Positions 23,677 to 27,056 of a stretch of DNA of 27,056 nucleotides are shown here, one piece after another. Positions within the stretch are counted from its first letter, which is position 1, and every line of letters begins with the position of its first letter. A model generated the notes under the pieces. The model was not told the origin of the DNA. It ran no database searches and saw only the letters and a program-made list of their open reading frames with translations. Source of the stretch: JBLHRE01 sp047625765 (lineage in GTDB: Bacteria > Bacteroidota > Bacteroidia > Flavobacteriales > JBLHRE01); assembly GCA_047625765.1 (NCBI GenBank), contig JBLHRE010000007.1, positions 1 through 27,056 of the forward strand, read 5' to 3'. The translations under genes and the position numbers were made by a program.

Positions 23677-26196
23677 ATGAAAAAGCAATTGCTATTAACA
23701 GTTTTTGTACTGGGTGGATTGTTGGCATTGCCTCAATCAAGTTCTGCACAGCTTTTCAAAAAGAAAAACAAATCAACATCGGGCAGAGTTGATCCAATAG
23801 ATAAACTAATTGACAGCTCTAAAACAATCGAGGGCCTTTTCAATCTTTATCAGAAGAATACAGATGGTTCTTTATTGATGGAAATTCAAAAAGAACAGAT
23901 TGGAAAAGAATTTATTTATTTCTCTTATGTAGAAGATGGTGTATTGGATGCTGGTTTTCATAGAGGAAGTTTTAGAGGCTCAAAAATATTTAGCATTCAA
24001 CGTTACTTCGATAGAATAGAGCTGGTTTACGAAAACACCTCATATTATTTCGACCCAGAAAACCCTTTAAGCAAAGCCTCCGGTGCAAACATCAATCGCG
24101 CAGTTATGGCCAGCCTACCTATCAAAGCGGTTAATGGTGATAGCTCGAAATTTATCGTTTCTGTTGATGAATTGTTCATGAGTGAATCGCTGCAACAAAT
24201 AAAAAGGGCGGCAAGACCGGGAAGCAAAAGTTTTACGCTTGGTAATTTGAGCAAATCGAAAAACAAGTACAGCGAAATCAGAAACTACCCGCAAAATACA
24301 GATGTAATAGTTGAATATGTTTACGAAAACAAGGCTCCAAAAAACTATGGAGGCCAAGCGGTTACTGATGCACGTTACGTTACTGTAAAACTACAACATA
24401 GCTTTATTGCCGTACCAGAAAATAATTTCGTTCCAAGAAGAGATGATCCTAGAGTAGGCTATTTTATGACACAGGTCAATGATATGACTACTTTCAAGTC
24501 TCATAATTATAAGGATATGATTCACCGCTGGAATCTTGTAAAGAAGAATCCAAGCGATGCGATTTCTGAGCCTGTAGAGCCAATTAAATGGTGGATTGAA
24601 AATACGACACCATTGGAATACCGTCAAATTATAAAAGACGGAATTGAGTCTTGGAATACCTCTTTTGAAAAAGCTGGCTTTAAAAATGCCATGGTTGCAG
24701 AAATTCAACCAGATGATGCAGATTGGGATGCTGGTGATATCAGATACAATGTTATCCGATGGACCTCTTCGCCAAGACCTCCTTTTGGTGGATATGGACC
24801 AAGTTTTGTAAACCCAAGAACAGGACAAATTTTGGGAGCGGATATCATGATCGAATTTGTGTCGGTTACCAATCGTTTGCGTACAAAGAAAGCTTTGCAA
24901 GGCGACATAAACGATCCACACCTTTGTGCTGCTGGTGAAGTATTACATCAAGAATTGCAAGTAGGATTAAGCATGATGCAAGCCATGGATCTTGATGCTT
25001 CGGCTAAAGAGAAGTTGGTACAAGAAACCCTTTACCGTTTGATGTTACATGAAGTGGGACATACCTTAGGCTTGAATCACAACATGAAAGCTAGTTCTTG
25101 GTTGTCTTACGAGGATGTTATAGACCCTAAGAAAAATGAAGAGCTGGGATTGTGTGCTTCTGTAATGGATTATCCTTCTATAAATTTTAGACCCTTAAAA
25201 GAGCAACAAGGAAAGTATTACGACTCTAAGCCAGGACCTTACGATCACTGGGCTATTGAGTATGCTTATTCTGCTGGAGAAAGTGATCCTGCCACAGAAG
25301 AAAAACGTTTATCTAAAATTTTGGCACGCTCAGCGGAACCTGGACATTTGTTTGGGAACGATGCGGATGACATGCGCGGATCTGGAAGAGGGATTGACCC
25401 AAGAGTAAATATCTATGATCTTTCCAACGACCCTGTGCGCTACGCTGTTGGGCGTTTAGAAATGATCAAAGAAACCCTTCCGAAATTGAAGGATAAGTTT
25501 GTTACAGAGGGTGAGTCTTATGGAAATCTTAGAATGGCACACAACATCTTAATGCGAGAATGGGGAATTTCTAACCGCGTAATATCACGTCAAATTGGTG
25601 GTGTTTATGTCGAAAGGGATTTTGCAGGACTGAATGGGGTAAACAAGCCTTATACTCCAGTTCCTTATGGTGTGCAGAAAGAAGCTATGGACGCATTAAG
25701 TACATATGCTTTTGCTCCTAACGCTATAAATATTGATGGAGATTTGATGCAATATTTGCAATTGCAAAGAAGAGGCTTCAATCACTTTAGCGAAACTGAA
25801 GACCCTAGGATTCACAAAACCGTTATTGCAATGCAAAGCGATGTTTTAAATCACTTCTTCCACACTACTGTACAACAAAGAATTTTGGACAGCGAATTCT
25901 ACGGCAACACATACGTATTATCTGAAGTTATGCGAGATTTAACAGATGCTATTTTTAAAGCAGATGCTTACAAAAACGTTAATAGCATACGTGTAAATTT
26001 ACAAACCGAGTACACCCAACGCTTGATTAAACAAATGGATGCTAAAGGCTACAATCAATCTAGCAAAGCTTTGGCTTATGCCGAATTGAATAGAATAAAA
26101 TCTATGCTTAGAGTTAGTAGCAAACAAGATAAACTGACCATTGCACATAAAGAATACCTCAATCATTTAATAGAAGATACTATGAGTAATAACTAG
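23677..26196 (+). CDS. Secreted zinc-dependent metalloprotease (gluzincin/metzincin-like, DUF5117 type)
   Basis: 839 residues with signal peptide about 1-24 (KQLLLTVFVLGGLLALPQSSSAQ). N-terminal regions of the DUF5118/DUF5117 type (about 38-300) include IQKEQIGKEFIYFSYVEDG and the NYGGQAVTDARYVTVKLQHS segment. The catalytic domain has H458-E-V-G-H462-T-L-G-L-N-H468, an extended HExxHxxGxxH zinc motif, with a Met-turn candidate SVMDYP at 496-500. C-terminal helical parts run to 839. Unlike other secreted proteins here it has no T9SS sorting domain, so it may stay in the periplasm or use another route. The family is common in Bacteroidota, but its substrates are not established. It is preceded by only eight bases after the DUF6265-like gene and followed by a strong terminator. 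Confidence 0.92.
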   Translation: MKKQLLLTVFVLGGLLALPQSSSAQLFKKKNKSTSGRVDPIDKLIDSSKTIEGLFNLYQKNTDGSLLMEIQKEQIGKEFIYFSYVEDGVLDAGFHRGSFRGSKIFSIQRYFDRIELVYENTSYYFDPENPLSKASGANINRAVMASLPIKAVNGDSSKFIVSVDELFMSESLQQIKRAARPGSKSFTLGNLSKSKNKYSEIRNYPQNTDVIVEYVYENKAPKNYGGQAVTDARYVTVKLQHSFIAVPENNFVPRRDDPRVGYFMTQVNDMTTFKSHNYKDMIHRWNLVKKNPSDAISEPVEPIKWWIENTTPLEYRQIIKDGIESWNTSFEKAGFKNAMVAEIQPDDADWDAGDIRYNVIRWTSSPRPPFGGYGPSFVNPRTGQILGADIMIEFVSVTNRLRTKKALQGDINDPHLCAAGEVLHQELQVGLSMMQAMDLDASAKEKLVQETLYRLMLHEVGHTLGLNHNMKASSWLSYEDVIDPKKNEELGLCASVMDYPSINFRPLKEQQGKYYDSKPGPYDHWAIEYAYSAGESDPATEEKRLSKILARSAEPGHLFGNDADDMRGSGRGIDPRVNIYDLSNDPVRYAVGRLEMIKETLPKLKDKFVTEGESYGNLRMAHNILMREWGISNRVISRQIGGVYVERDFAGLNGVNKPYTPVPYGVQKEAMDALSTYAFAPNAINIDGDLMQYLQLQRRGFNHFSETEDPRIHKTVIAMQSDVLNHFFHTTVQQRILDSEFYGNTYVLSEVMRDLTDAIFKADAYKNVNSIRVNLQTEYTQRLIKQMDAKGYNQSSKALAYAELNRIKSMLRVSSKQDKLTIAHKEYLNHLIEDTMSNN

Positions 26197-26210
26197 AAAT
26201 TACTACCTAT

Positions 26211-26240
26211 AAAAATAGCGGCCAATTGGCCGCTATTTTT
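26211..26240 (+). terminator. Intrinsic terminator after the metalloprotease gene
   Basis: AAAAATAGCGGCCAA at 26211-26225 is perfectly complementary to TTGGCCGCTATTTTT at 26226-26240, with more T residues after it. It lies 14 bases past the stop codon. Confidence 0.88.
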
Positions 26241-26280
26241 TTGTTGTATACATCTATTTCTCCTACTATTTTAAGCTTTC

Positions 26281-26451
26281 TTATTTCACATAAGCTTCAG
26301 AAAAAACAAACTCATCTATCGATTTACGTTTCTTATCGAGACTTGGAATCTCCTCTTTTAAAACACCCATAGCTACCGCTACAAACGCTTCCCAAGCCTC
26401 TGGCAAACCCAAAACACCAAAACGGTTAGTAGAATCAATTATATTATCATT
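26281..26451 (-). pseudogene. Truncated 3' end of a nitroreductase-like gene
   Basis: An open frame of 56 codons ending at TAA (26281-26283) has no start codon near its beginning. From 26424 down it reads FGVLGLPEAWEAFVAVAMG, then KKRKSIDEFVFSEAYVK, which resembles the C-terminal tail of flavin-dependent nitroreductases (a GLPE segment, a hydrophobic strand ending in G, then KKRKxxxEFV). The flavin- and substrate-binding part, about 150 residues, is missing: upstream of 26430 the DNA encodes the end of another gene. It is probably a deletion remnant. The assignment rests on this short tail only. Confidence 0.5.
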
Positions 26452-26967
26452 TTAAAACTTTCAAGCAAGGGTTTCAAATTACAAATCCTTGTTTTGTAAT
26501 CTTCAGAATACTCAATTACCAAGCTTAAAGTATATTGTCTTTTATTAGCAGTATCAATAACAGTGACGTAAAATGAAATCATCGGAGGATTGTCATCTAT
26601 AAATAAAATTAGATTGTAATGCCTCTGCTTTCCATTTAAAAAAATCTCACCCGTTTCTATGACGTTAAAGTCTTTCTCAACATTCTTTTGCTCTTCTTCC
26701 CAACTCCAATCGTAGGTGAAGATTGATTTATGCTGAAGAAACAAAAATCGCCCAAAGAAGCATCTCCCACTGTCAACGAACTTTCATTTTCGTCTAAGGA
26801 CCTTAATGGCACCCAAGAACTGTCGGGTATTTGATAGCTGAAATAACCCGAAGAATCGGTTACGCATAATAGGTAACAAAAGCATCCTTCCCGCCTAGGG
26901 AATCGGATTTAATCTTTAATGTGGTTTGAGAAATGGCTGAGAAAGAAAACCGATTGCTGAATCTCAT
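26439..26967 (-). pseudogene. Hypothetical protein gene broken by two apparent one-base deletions
   Basis: Three frames join into one protein of about 176 residues. The frame from the ATG at 26967, which follows an AGGAG, runs to FVTYYA and stops at 26860. Adding one base there continues it as VTDSSGYFSYQIPDSSWVPL and on to GDASLGDF. Adding one T to the five-T run at 26745-26749 continues it as LFLQHKSIFTYDWSW, then ETGEIFLNGKQRHYNLILF, to the TAA at 26439. The last frame alone gives 101 residues from a TTG at 26744. The C-terminal half (small beta-strands, a final PLLESFK helix) is reminiscent of PsbP/Mog1-like folds, but I do not recognise a family. No signal peptide. The breaks may be real mutations or sequencing errors. 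Confidence 0.6.
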
Positions 26968-26993
26968 CTCCTATGCTTTGAATTTTCATATTG

Positions 26994-27001
26994 CAAATAT
27001 A
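26994..27001 (-). promoter_or_regulatory. -7 promoter box for the broken gene
   Basis: The minus strand reads TATATTTG followed by CA, an exact TAnnTTTG match, 27 bases before the ATG at 26967. A clear promoter supports the view that a real gene starts here. The remaining 55 bases to the window end show no gene. Confidence 0.45.
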
Positions 27002-27056
27002 AGTACTCACATTTAATGTATATACACCTAATTCGGTGTTCTTAGACACAAACACA

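Noticed and set aside
24391..24921. A 176-codon minus-strand frame inside the metalloprotease gene
   Set aside because: The plus strand there encodes conserved metalloprotease sequence. The antisense translation has no domain, signal or promoter and is best seen as a shadow.
26211..26240. Perfect 30-base palindrome considered as an attachment or insertion site
   Set aside because: It lies 14 bases after a stop codon with a T tract following, as expected of a terminator, and no integrase or transposase is near.

Overview
The window looks like chromosomal DNA of a Bacteroidota bacterium, most likely Flavobacteriales. It has AT-rich coding, four secreted proteins of which three end in type IX secretion (T9SS) type A sorting domains, a PorV/PorQ-family protein, Bacteroidota-style promoters (TAnnTTTG -7 boxes) and almost no Shine-Dalgarno sequences. 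I found no rRNA, tRNA, CRISPR array, transposase or phage gene. Layout: (1) 1-1180 holds the 3' part of an ABC-F ATPase gene and a small two-helix membrane protein (DUF6095-like). (2) 1211-7360 (-) encodes an adhesin of about 2049 residues: five PKD domains alternating with four jelly-roll modules on a 278-residue period, then seven SprB-type repeats and a sorting domain. (3) 7591-10297 (+) encodes a CPA1-type antiporter, a DEDDh exonuclease fused to DUF3820 and an FAH-family enzyme. (4) 10350-15304 (-) encodes two tandem paralogous T9SS substrates, then a PorV-like protein and apolipoprotein N-acyltransferase (lnt). (5) 15380-16344 (+) is an overlapping phosphatidyltransferase/purS pair. (6) 16429-18504 (-) is another T9SS substrate, and 18593-18958 (+) a small exported coiled-coil protein. 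(7) 18960-20856 (-) is a tight envelope operon: tatC, an AhpD-like CxxC protein, lptB. (8) 21027-26196 (+) is recQ, a DUF6265-like lipoprotein and a zinc metalloprotease, nearly contiguous. (9) 26197-27056 contains decayed or mis-sequenced genes on the minus strand. One is a 176-residue gene that reads through if two single missing bases are restored; next to it is what looks like a 56-codon tail of a nitroreductase gene. The common theme is the cell envelope: T9SS cargo, a PorV-like factor, lipoprotein acylation (Lnt), Tat export, LPS transport (LptB), phospholipid synthesis and ion antiport. Housekeeping genes (recQ, purS, exonuclease) are interleaved. I see no clear new multi-gene defence or mobile system. 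The points most worth a second look are the architecture and internal codon-use boundary of the giant adhesin, the AhpD-type active site between tatC and lptB, and the frame-broken gene at the right end.
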